NCBI GenBank assembly: GCA_014526335.1
Contig: JACTAT010000106.1
Span: 104,325 to 168,324, forward strand
Direction: 5' to 3'
Source: Chrysaora quinquecirrha
Lineage: Eukaryota; Cnidaria; Scyphozoa; Semaeostomeae; Pelagiidae
DNA length: 64,000 bases
A program made the position numbers and the translations under genes. This document shows positions 1-26,500 of this stretch, in pieces. Below the pieces are notes generated by a model. That model made no database searches. It was given only the letters and a program-made list of their open reading frames with translations, and was not told the DNA's origin. Numbering within the stretch: the first letter of the stretch is position 1; each line of letters begins with the position of its first letter.

Positions 1-150
1 CAAACACTGGTTATTTATGCTTGTCAAGAAAAGTTTTGTCATGTGGCAAAGCGATCAAAGATTGTGTTTGAGAAGCACATGTCAAATGTTTGAGAAGCAA
101 TATGTTTGATTGTTTGGTCAAGGCCTAACATGTAAATGTTTCAAACATTC
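1..150. mobile_element. Partial K-family foldback element at window edge
   Basis: The stretch carries the words typical of a family seen at least eight times here: CAAACATTG, TGCTTGTCAAGCAATG, GTTTGGCCA and CGTCGCAAAACATTGC. Family members start and end near GGCCCTGGCCAAACGATCAA in inverted orientation. This copy is cut off by the window start. No coding capacity is visible. Confidence 0.5.
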
Positions 151-253
151 ATAATATAAATACTAGGGGTGTACCGGTAGGCCGGATAATCCGGCGCCAG
201 ATCGCTGATTTTTGAATTACTGAAACAATACGCAGAAAATGACAAAACAAATT

Positions 254-13711
<13,458 letters not shown>

Positions 13712-14472
13712 NNNNNNNNNNNNNNNNNNNNNNNNNNNNNNNNNNNNNNNNNNNNNNNNNNNNNNNNNNNNNNNNNNNNNNNNNNNNNNNNNNNNNNNNN
13801 NNNNNNNNNNNNNNNNNNNNNNNNNNNNNNNNNNNNNNNNNNNNNNNNNNNNNNNNNNNNNNNNNNNNNNNNNNNNNNNNNNNNNNNNNNNNNNNNNNNN
13901 NNNNNNNNNNNNNNNNNNNNNNNNNNNNNNNNNNNNNNNNNNNNNNNNNNNNNNNNNNNNNNNNNNNNNNNNNNNNNNNNNNNNNNNNNNNNNNNNNNNN
14001 NNNNNNNNNNNNNNNNNNNNNNNNNNNNNNNNNNNNNNNNNNNNNNNNNNNNNNNNNNNNNNNNNNNNNNNNNNNNNNNNNNNNNNNNNNNNNNNNNNNN
14101 NNNNNNNNNNNNNNNNNNNNNNNNNNNNNNNNNNNNNNNNNNNNNNNNNNNNNNNNNNNNNNNNNNNNNNNNNNNNNNNNNNNNNNNNNNNNNNNNNNNN
14201 NNNNNNNNNNNNNNNNNNNNNNNNNNNNNNNNNNNNNNNNNNNNNNNNNNNNNNNNNNNNNNNNNNNNNNNNNNNNNNNNNNNNNNNNNNNNNNNNNNNN
14301 NNNNNNNNNNNNNNNNNNNNNNNNNNNNNNNNNNNNNNNNNNNNNNNNNNNNNNNNNNNNNNNNNNNNNNNNNNNNNNNNNNNNNNNNNNNNNNNNNNNN
14401 NNNNNNNNNNNNNNNNNNNNNNNNNNNNNNNNNNNNNNNNNNNNNNNNNNNNNNNNNNNNNNNNNNNNNNNN
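13712..14472. other. Assembly gap (N run)
   Basis: A run of 761 undetermined bases. The acidic exon (minus strand) is open right up to the gap edge, so the missing sequence probably contains more acidic repeat coding sequence and perhaps the 5' end and signal peptide of the vWA gene. Low-complexity repeats of that exon are a likely reason for the gap. Confidence 0.98.
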
Positions 14473-14775
14473 TAAATGAGTGAGTTAGTTTGATTAAATC
14501 TTTCAGGACATGTAAAGATGTTAAAATTTAGTTTTTCTTAGTTTATGAACTTAGTCTGCTTAGTAGTTGGTGTGAATTAGCTTTGTTTATTTTAAAGCTA
14601 TTGTGTAACTGACTATAAATAAAGAAAGAGCAAAAAACTCTGGTTAGAATCTGTTTAATGAATGGCCTTAAGAGGAATTTTAGCAAAGTATGAACAAAAA
14701 GCACACACTACTAAAATCTATCCTGGCCCCTTTTGGTCGGGGGCCCAAAGTTCTTGAACTAAGGGAGCCTGCGCC

Positions 14776-15168
14776 CCGGGGGTACTTCATTTTCAAATGA
14801 CTAGACGTGCCGCCCAGTTTTTCCAAACCCACCCATGTCTACCGATAAATTCTGTTCCTCGCGGTACCCATGTATAGAAAAAACAACGAAATTTTTTACC
14901 CATTTGTACCAATATCTCAAATGTTTGAACCCAATTTAACGCCTGAGGCAGCTCTAAATGCGGCGAAAAGGCATTTGCGCTGAAAACTAAAACGCACTTT
15001 TTATCAGGCTTTTCAAAGCAATGCATGTCTAAAATTTTATATATTTCACTACCCATGTCTAGAGATTCTTTACGAAAAATCAATCCATATGTAGGGAAAT
15101 TGGCGCTGAAAAAGTTACCCATTTGGGCGGCACGTCTAGTATAACGAACAATGGAAGTATCCCCCGGG
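14776..15168 (-). mobile_element. CCCGGG-ended foldback element, copy A
   Basis: The ends are CCGGGGGTACTTC and GTATCCCCCGGG, flanked by the perfect 8-bp direct repeat CCTGCGCC (14768-14775 and 15169-15176). Subterminal CGTGCCGCCC / GGGCGGCACG words are inverted. An open frame over the element (minus strand, WVWKNWAAR at one end) shares sequence with copy C because the DNA is shared; it is not a conserved gene. Confidence 0.85.
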
Positions 15169-16431
15169 CCTGCGCCACTGCCTTTGAGACACTCTCGCAA
15201 TTTTTCAGTCTCGCCATGCTCCAGACAGTTGGCTATCACGTCATACCCGCTAAGTAGACTACCTGGTGATCAACCTTTCAAAGATTGAGATAAATTACCA
15301 GAGTGAACATCAATAGAAAATTTGGTAAAAATTAACGGACGGGTTCCGCGATTCAACTTTTGATCAAACGGTCAAAACGTCTAAAAACCATCGCGAAATG
15401 TTTGTAATCGATATTTCATTGATCCTTTGTGCCAATCATTCCGAAATTCCGATTCTCAAATTTTTTGGAAAAATCAGTTCTTAAGTTAACTTTTTCTTAC
15501 AAAAACCTAAGGCAGATGTATAGAGAAATCCCCCTTAATGGTTTTTAGCATCAGATCAGTTTATTATTCGTTAGTCCAAAAAAGCCTGCTCCTTTAGAAT
15601 TGTCTCCATAAAAAGTTGTTGCCTTTCGCAGCATATACCACCCTGTATCAATCAAATGCCTAAACTTTTCAATCGAACCCAGGCTGGCTTTGAGAGTAAC
15701 GTGACATATATTTCGTATACTGGGCTATAGATACAGAATCTCTGAACTAGAACTTATTAGGTGTGGTAATTATAGCAAGAGCTCCAATAGGTAAAGTCTT
15801 TAAAAGAGACCCATCGTATGAGATTTATTCAGATTTAGCTATTTTCGTTCAATAAACCTACAAAGTTTTCTATCAAGAATATATCAGACGTTTCAAGTAG
15901 AATAAAGATGTTAAAATCTATAAAAACAAGATGTTCAGTACTAATATATCCCCAAACTGATAAACAGTAAGACAAAGTAATTCAACGAATCTCCATGTGA
16001 ACCGAAATCTTCTCTCTTGCTTAAAATTTGAGGGAAAATAATGGGTACGCATGTTATACTCAATACCACAGAACTATTGCGTTCAAAAAAAACATAGAAT
16101 TTTACCGCTCGAGGCCTAGGCCATAACGATTTCACAAGCACCCTGCCCATTTCGCAGACCCTAAATGGACTAGCAATATTAGCTTAGACAACCCTCCAAT
16201 AATTCCTTAATACAGGTTCAGCTACGAGAACCAGTAAGGAATAGCAAACATATCATTCAGCGTAATTTGTTTACTAAACAAATTTACAAACTTCAGGTTA
16301 TCCCTTGAACATTCTAAACAAACTTGTGCTTCAACGCCCTATTTGAATGGAGTACTAAATTCTTGGGAACACGAATGGAAATGGGGCTCAGAGATAAATG
16401 AGTACATGAGGTTACATTTAGCCAAGTAAAA

Positions 16432-16822
16432 TACACGCTTTTTTTTTATAAGGAACCACTTTATAAGGAACCTACATGTAGAAGGCCCGAAAATTTAAAG
16501 AACTTATACTACTAAAGAGAAAATCATTAAGGAACTTTTGAATGTTGAATACTTTTATCACTGCTAATAATCAAGAATTAGAAAGCCGGTTCCATTCATT
16601 TGCAGTCGAAAATCGCATAAATTGCACGTTAAGCATGTAACCAATGTTTCTTTGAGTAGTCTCGAGCTTTGCTCACATGCAAATGTCTCTCTTTTATTGT
16701 TAAGACCACTGTATGTGCACTTAAAATTAAGGGAACTACAATTGCCTCAAAAGAGGCCCAAAAATAAGGAACTTTAAGAACTAGGCCTTGAGGTAGGTTC
16801 CTTATAAAAAAAAAAGCGTGTA
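16432..16822. mobile_element. TACAC-ended foldback element, AAGGAAC subfamily
   Basis: The ends are TACACGCTTTTTTTTTATAA and the inverse of it (AAAAGCGTGTA). AAGGAAC or GGTTCC occurs six times inside in both orientations. Closely similar copies lie at 36965-37369 and 46904-47310. Confidence 0.85.
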
Positions 16823-17346
16823 AAGAGATGAAGTCTCTGAATTGAGAAAGAGAGAGGCTTTCAGAACAGATTGGAAATTTCGAGTACTGTAAATTGCGAG
16901 GGCATTTCACTCCATGAAAAAGCGTACGAGGTTCCTACTGATAGATGAAACATTCCTATTTATAGATGAAACAAAAGGATTGTTACAAGATTCCTACGGA
17001 AACAATAGAGATTTCAGTTGAGGGTGTACCGGGGAGATACCGCAGAGTTAATTGCCCCTTCGTAAATTTGATACAACTGTCGGTAAAAGTACGCTTAAAT
17101 TATTAGAGAAAATGTACATATGGGTCATCGGAGAGAGAAAACGAAAAAAAATAATTGAAAAAAACCAACAAAAACTTACTTTTAGTTCATATCATTTTGA
17201 ACCATGGTCTTCGTCAGTAATATTGGTAAATAGTTTTTGACAAACAAACAAATAGATTCGCGCATATGCAGGTAAACCGGGCAGATGTATTGATTTGACA
17301 GGATGATGTATTGAAGATCGGCTAAGCATATCATTCTTTTAGCAGG

Positions 17347-17721
17347 TCATATAACTCCAGCACAATGTACCATGTCAATCGTTTCGCTCTCTCGAAACCT
17401 ATCGATCCCTGTGATACTCCCAGCGGTAACGATCATAGTACAATGCGCGGTACAATGATCCGCGAAGCTCACCGGGAAATCTGGCCTAACCGAACGAAAA
17501 TACCGGCCTAATAATCTTCCAAGTTCTTCGACATAAGACTTGTGTCCCAACTGTAAACTACTTAGGCAGCGATGCTCTATCGTCAGGGTCTTGTTGATCG
17601 AAAGAGGATTTTTCACAAGCTTTCTCATATATGTAGAATGCAACACACCCCCATTCACGCCTTTAAATCCAGAAAAGTACACGTGATTTCCAGACGGGTT
17701 GTGCGTGAGCGCATCGAACAT
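17347..17721 (-). CDS. Unrecognised 124-codon open frame
   Basis: An ATG-to-stop frame starting MFDALTHNPSGNHVYF and ending VHCAGVI. It has balanced amino-acid use and no low-complexity tracts, unlike most frames in the window. No domain, signal peptide or homologue is recognised, and there is no supporting splice or neighbour evidence. The plus strand is also open over 17572-17784. It may be chance or part of an unrecognised mobile element. Confidence 0.2.
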   Translation of the reverse strand: MFDALTHNPSGNHVYFSGFKGVNGGVLHSTYMRKLVKNPLSINKTLTIEHRCLSSLQLGHKSYVEELGRLLGRYFRSVRPDFPVSFADHCTAHCTMIVTAGSITGIDRFRESETIDMVHCAGVI

Positions 17722-19479
17722 GATTTTGATCGCCAGCCACTAGTGTGCTTCCAAATATTTTTCAATCTTAGTTTATTGATCTAAAAAAACAACAAACAAA
17801 TACTATATATGTACGCTGGACATATTTACATGTTAGAAGTTTTCCTTCGCTCCAACTTCGAAAAGAGGGGGAGGTAACTCCCACGGAGAACCAAGTGAGA
17901 TAGTGAAGGGCATAATTTGAAATCTTTACCCCAGGGCATTATCTATAAAGACGCACCCAAAAACCAGTACGACAAGGTTTCTTAAAAATTAAATTTGGGT
18001 CATCCGTTAGCCTCTGTCTCGCAGAAAACATTGAAGAAAGCCGATAGGCTTCTGCTATTGATAATTTGAACTCAGAGCTTAGAATTAACGGTTAGGTGGG
18101 GGTAAAAAATTTTCAGAAGGGGCAGATTCGTAAAACCTTCTAACTTGGCAAATTGTCATAAAACATAACCCATGACAAGGGAAACGAATCGCAAAAAAAA
18201 GTTAAACCGGGGAGGCAGGGCGGCGCAGTATACCACTCTCCTACTCTTGGAGTACCCCCTCCTCAAATTCGGAAATCTAATGAGGATGAGGACCGAAAAT
18301 GGGGGGAATATGTACCTTCTCATCGCAAATCGACGCTAAAGGATTTTTAAAACAGGAATACGAAAAGATGAAGAACTGTACAATACATCTGGACTTAATA
18401 CATGAGCCCCTAACTTCGCACGCAGCAACAACAACTACAACAACCCAATAGCTGTTTGCTCATTCAAACACATTTTTTTCAGTCTGGTTATTATTAAGGT
18501 GCTATTAAGGTGGTAGCGATAGCAAGGTGGTAGTGATAATAAATCTACAGTATAATTCATCCAGTTTTTAAGAACGGCCAATTTAAATCCTTTTTGTTTC
18601 TCAAAATTCTCGTGATTTATTGTCATTAATTCTGAGTCCTTCAAATCATGTTTTTGTACCATCAGGTAGACGTATTACGTGATTCTAGTTCTGACACCAC
18701 AGCCCAAGAGAAATCTGACGGACCCCACGCTTGCACTACATCCGACTCGTCAACTCTCGGCGAAATTCGAGTATTCTTGTTCTATATTTTTTCTTATTCC
18801 AAGTCATGTTCTGTTCCCGGCTCTGTTCCGAATCCAGCTTCCCGTTCCACGTTCTCCCTTTTATAGATAGCCGTGTTGAAGCAAATCGCATCGTATATTG
18901 CGTGACAGAGGGTGACAGAGCACAATAATTCTTTTATAACACATTCTTCCGTTCAAACAAAAGGATCTTATCAGGCCAGCGGAAGATTCATTGGTTTTTT
19001 TTATTAGATAATTGAATGAAATAGGTTATATGTAGGAAGGGGATCCAGAAGGCTCACTTGCTTTGCAGGAGACACACCAGTGTCACCCTTTCTGACTGAG
19101 TAAATTCAGTCCCAGAATACCGAAAGGTTATATTATCAAGGTTAGGTTATTTGTGATATTTTCTCTGAAGCAAAAGGAAATTCTATATGTTTGAAAATTC
19201 AGTTCTAAAATACTGGGATTATTGGATTGGAGTACAGGCATGGATTTTTTTTTAAAACAATAGTGAGGACTATAAATTTGACATTGGTACAACAGATCTA
19301 TTTTTTCTTTTATTGTTTTTTTTTTAATGTTAGTGTTGCTATACTGAGGCAGTAACATGGAACACACCCAGGTAAATGGGTCCTGGGTGGGGGATTTGAT
19401 CCTTTGATAGGACTTCGTGTCATGTAAGGCTTATGCTTTGGTTCATTCTCAAGGAGGAGTGGGAAAAGAAGATGTAAAT

Positions 19480-19843
19480 GGTGGTTGAAGGTGAAGGAGA
19501 AATGGTGTATTTAGCGCCAGTTACTAGGATTTCAGAGGTTGATGAACTAACAAGAACTCAACCCTGGCCCTGACACTACTGTGGCTGGGGCACTGTAGTG
19601 TTCTGTAATATTATATTTAGTTGACCTTTGTACCATCACTTGTTCCTGTCTATTGTTTGTGATTCTTCATGTGTATTTTTGAATGTGTGTAACAATTATG
19701 TAATCAGTTCAGCAGCGAGGCAAGATGAGAACCATCTCTCTGATGACTCCCTCTTGTCAACAATATTACAGGCACGAACCCTGACCTTGCCAGCCATGGA
19801 AACCAAGAGCTAGATGAATTAGACCACCATGCCATAGCACCTT
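19480..19843 (-). mobile_element. tRNA-derived SINE, apparently interrupted
   Basis: On the minus strand the head (19843 down to about 19762) reads GGTGCTATGGCATGGTGGTC... with a B-box-like AGGGTTCGTGCC. The tail (about 19600 down to 19480) matches the tails of the SINEs at 3121 and 24144. About 160 bp of unrelated sequence separates the two parts, so it is either split by an insertion or two fragments. Confidence 0.45.
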
Positions 19844-20512
19844 CGTAAGTGTTTTTAGCTGTTGCAGTAACATGGTGCCTGTGGGTCCTGAGTCCTGGGT
19901 GGGATGATTTGATCTGTTGGTACTGATAGGACCTTATGTGTGAGGCTTAGGTCCATTTTCACAGAGGAGTAGGGAAAGAAGATGTAAATAGCTTGCGGCA
20001 GTGGCTCTCTTCATCTTCCTCTTGCTGAAACTGTTGAGATGTGTTGTTGTTGATTGAGTAAATATTTTCGGATAGGCCTATCTTATCTTGAGGTAGAACA
20101 CCGGACAGACAGAATTGACAGACAGAAGAAGAAAAGTTGCGTTATGCGTTGAAGAAAAGTTGTTGACAAAATGTCAAACCTAACGTTTTCACACTTCTTA
20201 TTTCTTGCCAGTTTTGCAGCATGAGCGTACCTTGCACTTTGTCCTTGCATTTCATCAAAGTTTCGCGCCACCCATCATCTTCCAGTTCCAGAAGCTGAGA
20301 AGGAAGCCAAGTCAAGAAAGAAATGTTGTTGTCATTTTGTTGAGGTTGTTAGCTAAAGAGGCCTGGGAATGACTAACCTCTTTTTGGCGGCATTTCAAAT
20401 TGAATGATTTTCAGCCTCACATTTCATTTCAACACATTTTTTCTTCAGTACAGTTGCAATCAAAAAGAGAGTCTAACTTGCTTGAAATTTGCTGTTTTCG
20501 GCCAAAAAAAAC

Positions 20513-23500
20513 ATGTCAGCTTTCAAATCATCATTACCTCAAAGCCACCTTGGAAGTCCGCAACCTTCGAATTTCTCCTCTACAGGAATGAGATCGTTTT
20601 CTGATCATCAACAGATGCAAACTCAAACTGCTGGGAATCATGGGCCTAGCCATTCCCACGCCAGCGGAGGCGCCTTCTTGCCAAATTTTCTTCTCGGTGG
20701 AACGTCACCGAACACATCGGTAAGATCTTTGATCTTTGTTTGACTTTGAGTTGTAAAATTTTTTATTGTTCACGAAAAAAACAGCAAAAAAGTCAAAAAG
20801 TGACAAAGATACCTTATTTTTGAAGTTGAGCCTGACTGCCCAGTGCCTGAGCCCTGAGGTACAGGCATGGAGGTTGCTGGCTCACGGCCCGATTGCAGAG
20901 TATGGCTTTTTCCAACGAGATCTCGAGTGTCCAAAAACCCCTTTCTATTGTTCTCTCCTTTTGTTTAGCCTATTGTTCTATTCAAAAACTCGAGTGTGCA
21001 AGTGCCCAACTCTGCAGTCTGGGCTCACGGAAAGCACCATCATCATCAAATCAACATAATTGTCATCATCGTCTCCATTGCCGTCATCATAATCCCCATC
21101 ATTATCATTATTGTGATCATGATCATCATCATCATCATTGCATCGTCATCAACATCATCATCATCATTATCATCATCCCACCCTAGCACGTGATCATCAT
21201 CATCACCATCATTATTGCCATCACCATCACGTGCATTATGATCATTATTATCATCATCATTGTCATCATACCATCATTGTCATAATCACTGATCATCACG
21301 AGTCATCATCATCATAATCATTATCACATCTCATGTGATCATTATCATTACCATCATCTTCATCACCTTCATCATTATTATCATAGACATTCTTATAATT
21401 GTCACACATCACTATTATTGTTGTGTTGCAGGCAGCCAAAACACATGTAAATGTAAAATGAGACAGTTATATCAACCATTATTATGTTTTTGTTGATGTG
21501 GACCCATAACTCTTAATCTGTATGAAACTGTGGCATGGAACTTTGTCAAAAGCCTTTTGAAAACCATGTACCAGCATTGCAGCATTTCCGTTCTGACATA
21601 ATTTATCTTGTCAGATCAACAGGTATTTAACATAGCTCGTTGATTTTAAACTCAATTTTAAACATTCTAGCATGATAAACATGTGTGATGCTTTTTTCAG
21701 AGTGCTTCATATGGCAGATCATTGTCAAGTTCTGGCTATCAGAAATCAAGTCCCCCATTACAAAATTTTCACAGCTTTTCAAGTCCTGCTGACAGATGGC
21801 AGAGTCAAAAGAGGTGCAATGTTTATCCCTTTGTTGACTGCTTTATTGTTTACATTATTTTATATATATGCCGCGAATCCTTGAATACGCCCGCAAAGCT
21901 TATTGTAAAAATGAATTCTTAGGTGGGTGCTTATTCTAGGGGAGGGGCTTATTAAAAGGTTGGAGCTTATTCAAGGATTTACTGTATAGGGTTTTGAGAA
22001 AGCATTAATATTAGGGAGAGCTTCTGCCTGCAGGTCTGACTCACATTCTATGATAGTGGGTTTTATTTCCACAAAGGTCAACCTAATTAAGAGTGAAGAG
22101 GGTTTGCCAGCTATCTCTTATTCTAAGCAAAAAAATCTACAAGGTGTGGTCACGTCAAGGAGAAAGACTTGTTGGGCTGTACTGTTTAGATTGCCCTAAC
22201 TATTCAGTGGATTCTCTGAGCTCAGTGCAAAATGCTTAACCTTGCAAAGATAACAAGCATATGTCCCTGTATGTCTATCTATATAATTTTCTTTATATTT
22301 TGTTCTGATTTTTACTCATTATTATCTTTTTTGTGCAGAGTCTCGCCACTGCTTCACAGTAACCTTGGTGAAAAGAGCAGTAATGCACCCCCTGTTCAAG
22401 GCTTGTATGATGACACAAAAAGTTGTGGAATTGATGAATTACATTCAAATAGTGCCTTTGGGACAACTCCAACAAGATCTGGGGTATGAAATTCTAATTT
22501 GTTAATTGTATCTCTTAAATCTTGTTTAACCATCTGATGGACCTGACTTTAGTATTACACATTTTTTATAAGAAACCCGTTACTAAGATTTCTTGCAAAT
22601 TACAACAGATTCTTTTGTTCTTTTGTTTCTTAAAACAATAGAAAACAATAGAAAATTTATGAAACTTTGACTAGTGAGGCTTTGCCTAGGTTTCTTATAT
22701 AATGGCTATGACTTTTTTAGTTCACTTCAAGCATTCTCAAGAACCTTTCAATAATTTCTACAATATTTCAATTCCATTGCAGATGTCATTTTCAAGTCAA
22801 AACCCCATAACTCCAGGTAAAAAATGTTGTTTCTCTTTATTATGCTATGACTCTGTTTTATGACACTGATTTCTGTTTTATAACACTGATTCAATCAATA
22901 GTCTTTGAGCAGTACAAAATTTTTCAAAATTGCAAGAAACAGCAGAAAAACATTTTTGGCCATACTTAAAGCCTTTTTGCCATACACTCTGCATAGTATA
23001 AACGTCAGAAGCAGACCAAAACACTTGAAAAAGGCAGAATCTATACCCATTTGAGGATCCAAAAGCACCAGTCAGATGGAAGATAGTGCTGAGTTTGTTG
23101 ATTTCTCACTTACTTACACTCTCACTTAATCTTTTTGGTCTTCCGGCTGTATCCCAAGAGCTGATTGATGTTTAAAACACAGTGTCAACTCAGTTCTATT
23201 CTCTGATTGTCATTTTTTGATTCACCATCTGGGTATACATTCTGCCTTTTTCAACTGATTTGGTCTGTTTCTGATGTTTAATCTCTGAGGAGTGTCATAC
23301 GAAAAAAGTATTTTCCAAAGATGTTTTCGCTCTTTCTTGCAATATAGATCACTTCGGCATGACGTCAGACAGCATTAAAATCTTTCGAAATCACATGATA
23401 TCGAGTTTTTTTATATACAAATCTTAAAAAGCAGCCAAAACTTAGTCTAGGTACAAAGTTTCACTGTCCTAGTGCTTGTGTTCTTAATTTTGTGAGCATT

Positions 23501-26500
23501 GAAAGTTCCCGATTTCATAAAGGCTTTGACTGCAAAAAATGAACTTGGTGAAACTTTTCCCCCACTCGGTCAAAGCTTTTATAAAATCGTTAACTTTGGA
23601 CGCTCATAGAATCGATAATACACGCGCTGAGATAGTAAAACTTTGCACCCAGACTAGTTTTTGGGTGCTTTATACGATTTTTGCATCTAAAGATTATTAT
23701 CTTGCAGTTTCGAAAAATTTTAATTCTAACGAAATGATCTAGGGTATTGATTCAGTGGATCTTATTTCACGGTTCCCCAGATTTAGAATCCTTTTAAAAT
23801 TTTATGCATCTTTCAGGGAATGCCTCTCATTTTGATAACTGCATGAATAACAGTGTCTTCAGCCCAAGGCCAGATGTAATGGTACAGAGTCCTGCACAAC
23901 TAGATCCATTTTATACACAAGGGTATTGATTTTTGTTTTCTTCAGATCTTCATCTTTAACTTTGAACAGTACTGAAATATTACTTCGATATCAATTCCTC
24001 TTCCTTTTAAGACCATCACAAATAAATAGCCTCTCCACAATAACGTTATACGTTAATGGCCATTTTTAAGCACTCACTTCTATTACACCCCTTTTCGAAG
24101 TCAGAGTTTATTTGGATCACTGGCCGTTTTCAGTTAGTAACTAAAGGTGCTGTGGCGTTGTGGTGTAATCCAGCTGACTTGTGGTATCAGAAGCTCTGTG
24201 TGGTCACAGTTTGAGTCTAGCCACTGTAGTGTCACAGCCAGGGTCGAGGTCTTGATTAGTTCATTAGTTAACTTACTGCTGAGATCATAGCGACTGGTTC
24301 TAAAACACCATTTCACCTTCACCTTCATCCAACTAAGTCAGCACAGTTGCAAACAGGCCTATTACTCCTATGATGGAAGTTTTAAAACAGCTCTCTTTCT
24401 CTTTAATTCTTAAAATTACGAGAAACAGTGTAAACATTTGTAAGCATACTTAGAGGCCTTTTTTGTCCGACACTTCTCAGAGTATACATAAAGGTTGATT
24501 GGTGTTTGAAACACAATGCCAATTTGCTTTCACTTTCTGACTGGAGCATTCCCGAACCGCATCTTGGTATAAAAATTCCGTCTTTATTAAGTGTTTCGGT
24601 CTGTTTCTGACGTTTATACTATGAGGAGTGTCCGACTAAACAAAGCTTTTAAGTATAAACTACTCAAACAACATTATTGTATTACGCTTTATTTCACTGT
24701 TTTTGTGATCTTAATGCCAGTATTTCGCATTTTCACAATTAGTGAGTCCTTAGGAACTGCAGACACACTGGATGAGACTTGGGTCACAATATTTGGGTAT
24801 GAAAAGTTTGTCTTTTTCTCAACCAGCTTTTCATTAGAACATCTCTTAAAACAAAACATTGTTAGGTCCTGCTGAAGCATCGTAAATTGCTTGCAAAGCA
24901 TTTTAGATGAGATTTGCATATCAAACAATGTTTCACGATTTGGCCATGTCGCAAAACATTGCTTGACAAGCAGAATTGCTCGTCAGCAACGTTTTTGAAA
25001 ATCTTAAAAAAAACGTTTTTTGCTTGTCAAGAGAAAAAAAATGCTTTAAATTCAGTGTTTTTGCGAGGTTGCCAGACTATAAAACATTTTGTTTGACAAG
25101 CAAATTTCTGATGTTTCGACGAACAATCATTGATCGTTTGGTGAGGGACTTGAAAGACATATTATGATAAAGATTCTTTTGCTATTATCTCGTCTACGAC
25201 TTGTTGGTGAATTTCTCTTAAAGTGCCTATAAAATGAAATTTCGCATTTCAAATCATCAGTGTTTTCTAGTAGAACAAAATCTACTGGTTATAGTGATGA
25301 CATTTTCTATCGATTTCACATGATTGAACCTCATGATCTGCACGACGAAAAATCGAGAATTCAGTGTTTTTTGTGTGACAAAGAGCGCGCTCTTTGTGAC
25401 GTCATAGGGTTTGCAGTCACTGCAAGAAGGCGCAGTCAGTTCGCGCGTTGTACATTGAAACTGGAGGTCTCTGTCGGAGCAGCTGTAAAAGGTTTTTTCC
25501 TGCAAAACTGCTTTCCTTGTTGTAGCCACAGCATGTGTTCTTCTCTGTTTCAAACCTCGTAACGTCACAATTTGTTTTTCCTTTGTCACAGCAACATGTG
25601 ATTTTCAAACCTCCTGAAGCAACCCTTCCCGTACAAAATTTCTGGCAATATACCAATCATTAAGATGTTTCTAAGTTTCTATTTTTGACTACAAGGGTCT
25701 TAGTAAAACTTCATTTCATAGACACTTTAACATATTTGTCTTAATGGTGAGAATAATAACATCCTCCTTTATCCGCTACTTAATTCTTCTTTTTCAGATA
25801 GCAAGTAACGTGAATTGGTTGCATTTAAAATATCAGACAAAATTGCAGGCAAAAAAGGTAAGCTCTACATTGCTATCTTAAAAATTTTTTTCCGAATTGT
25901 TTCTTTTTCTGTCATGAAATCCTGTGTTGGAAGCAGGCTTGAAATCGATGCTGAGAAGCATCAAAGAAATGAGATAATAGTGTAGATGGTTTTGCATGCA
26001 GTTACCCAGCTTATTTTCATGTCTTGTAGTAGATTTTGGTCTTGAACCAAGTGCATAAATTTTCGTGTTTGTTGTTTTTCTATAATGCTGATATTGTGGA
26101 CCAACAATGTTTGATCGTTTGGCCATGGCCTAACTCTTTAGTCGTAACACTTCTTGCTTTGCTAAAAAGTCAGTTGCACAAATTGTTACCAACAATATAA
26201 AATAGGCTTGAAGCCAGTAGACTGAGTGACAATTCTAACATCTTCGGTATGACTTTATCAAAAGGCAGGATTTTATCAAAAAATCTTACCGCTCATTGAC
26301 TGAATCATATACCACACAATCTGTTTAGCGCAGACATAGCTTTTTTATCAAAACTTCTTAATTCCAATGCAGGAGGTGATGGCTGGTAGTCAGCAAGATA
26401 CAACATGTTACAAATCAATTCTTGGAACCCCGTCATCAAGCTCTGTGAAGTCTCCTGCTGCAAAGCCGTCATCAATAAGACCTCTAACAGCAGCTTATCA

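Larger units (their letters stand above)
14473..20512. other. Intergenic region between the gap and NUP35
   Basis: No coding region with recognisable homology is visible in these 6 kb. It holds a CCCGGG-ended element (14776-15168), a TACAC-ended element (16432-16822) and an interrupted SINE (19480-19843). It also holds two medium open frames of unknown status (17347-17721 minus, 18648-18866 plus). No exon of the vWA gene was found here, although its 5' end must lie in the gap or in this stretch. Confidence 0.6.

Noticed and set aside
14793..15239. 148-codon minus-strand frame sharing peptide sequence with 41670-41903 (plus)
   Set aside because: The similarity is explained by two copies of a CCCGGG-ended element. 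The frame is broken in the other copy and absent from the other four.
25594..25660. Candidate missing NUP35 RRM exon after TTTGTCACAG (PPEATLPVQNFWQY)
   Set aside because: The resemblance is superficial. The phase does not fit the preceding exon, a stop follows with no donor, and it lies inside an inverted-repeat element.
26249..26300. Candidate second missing NUP35 exon (TLSKGRILSKNL)
   Set aside because: It has no splice signals and a stop follows shortly. The match to the family ALSK..GRI word is too short to support a call.
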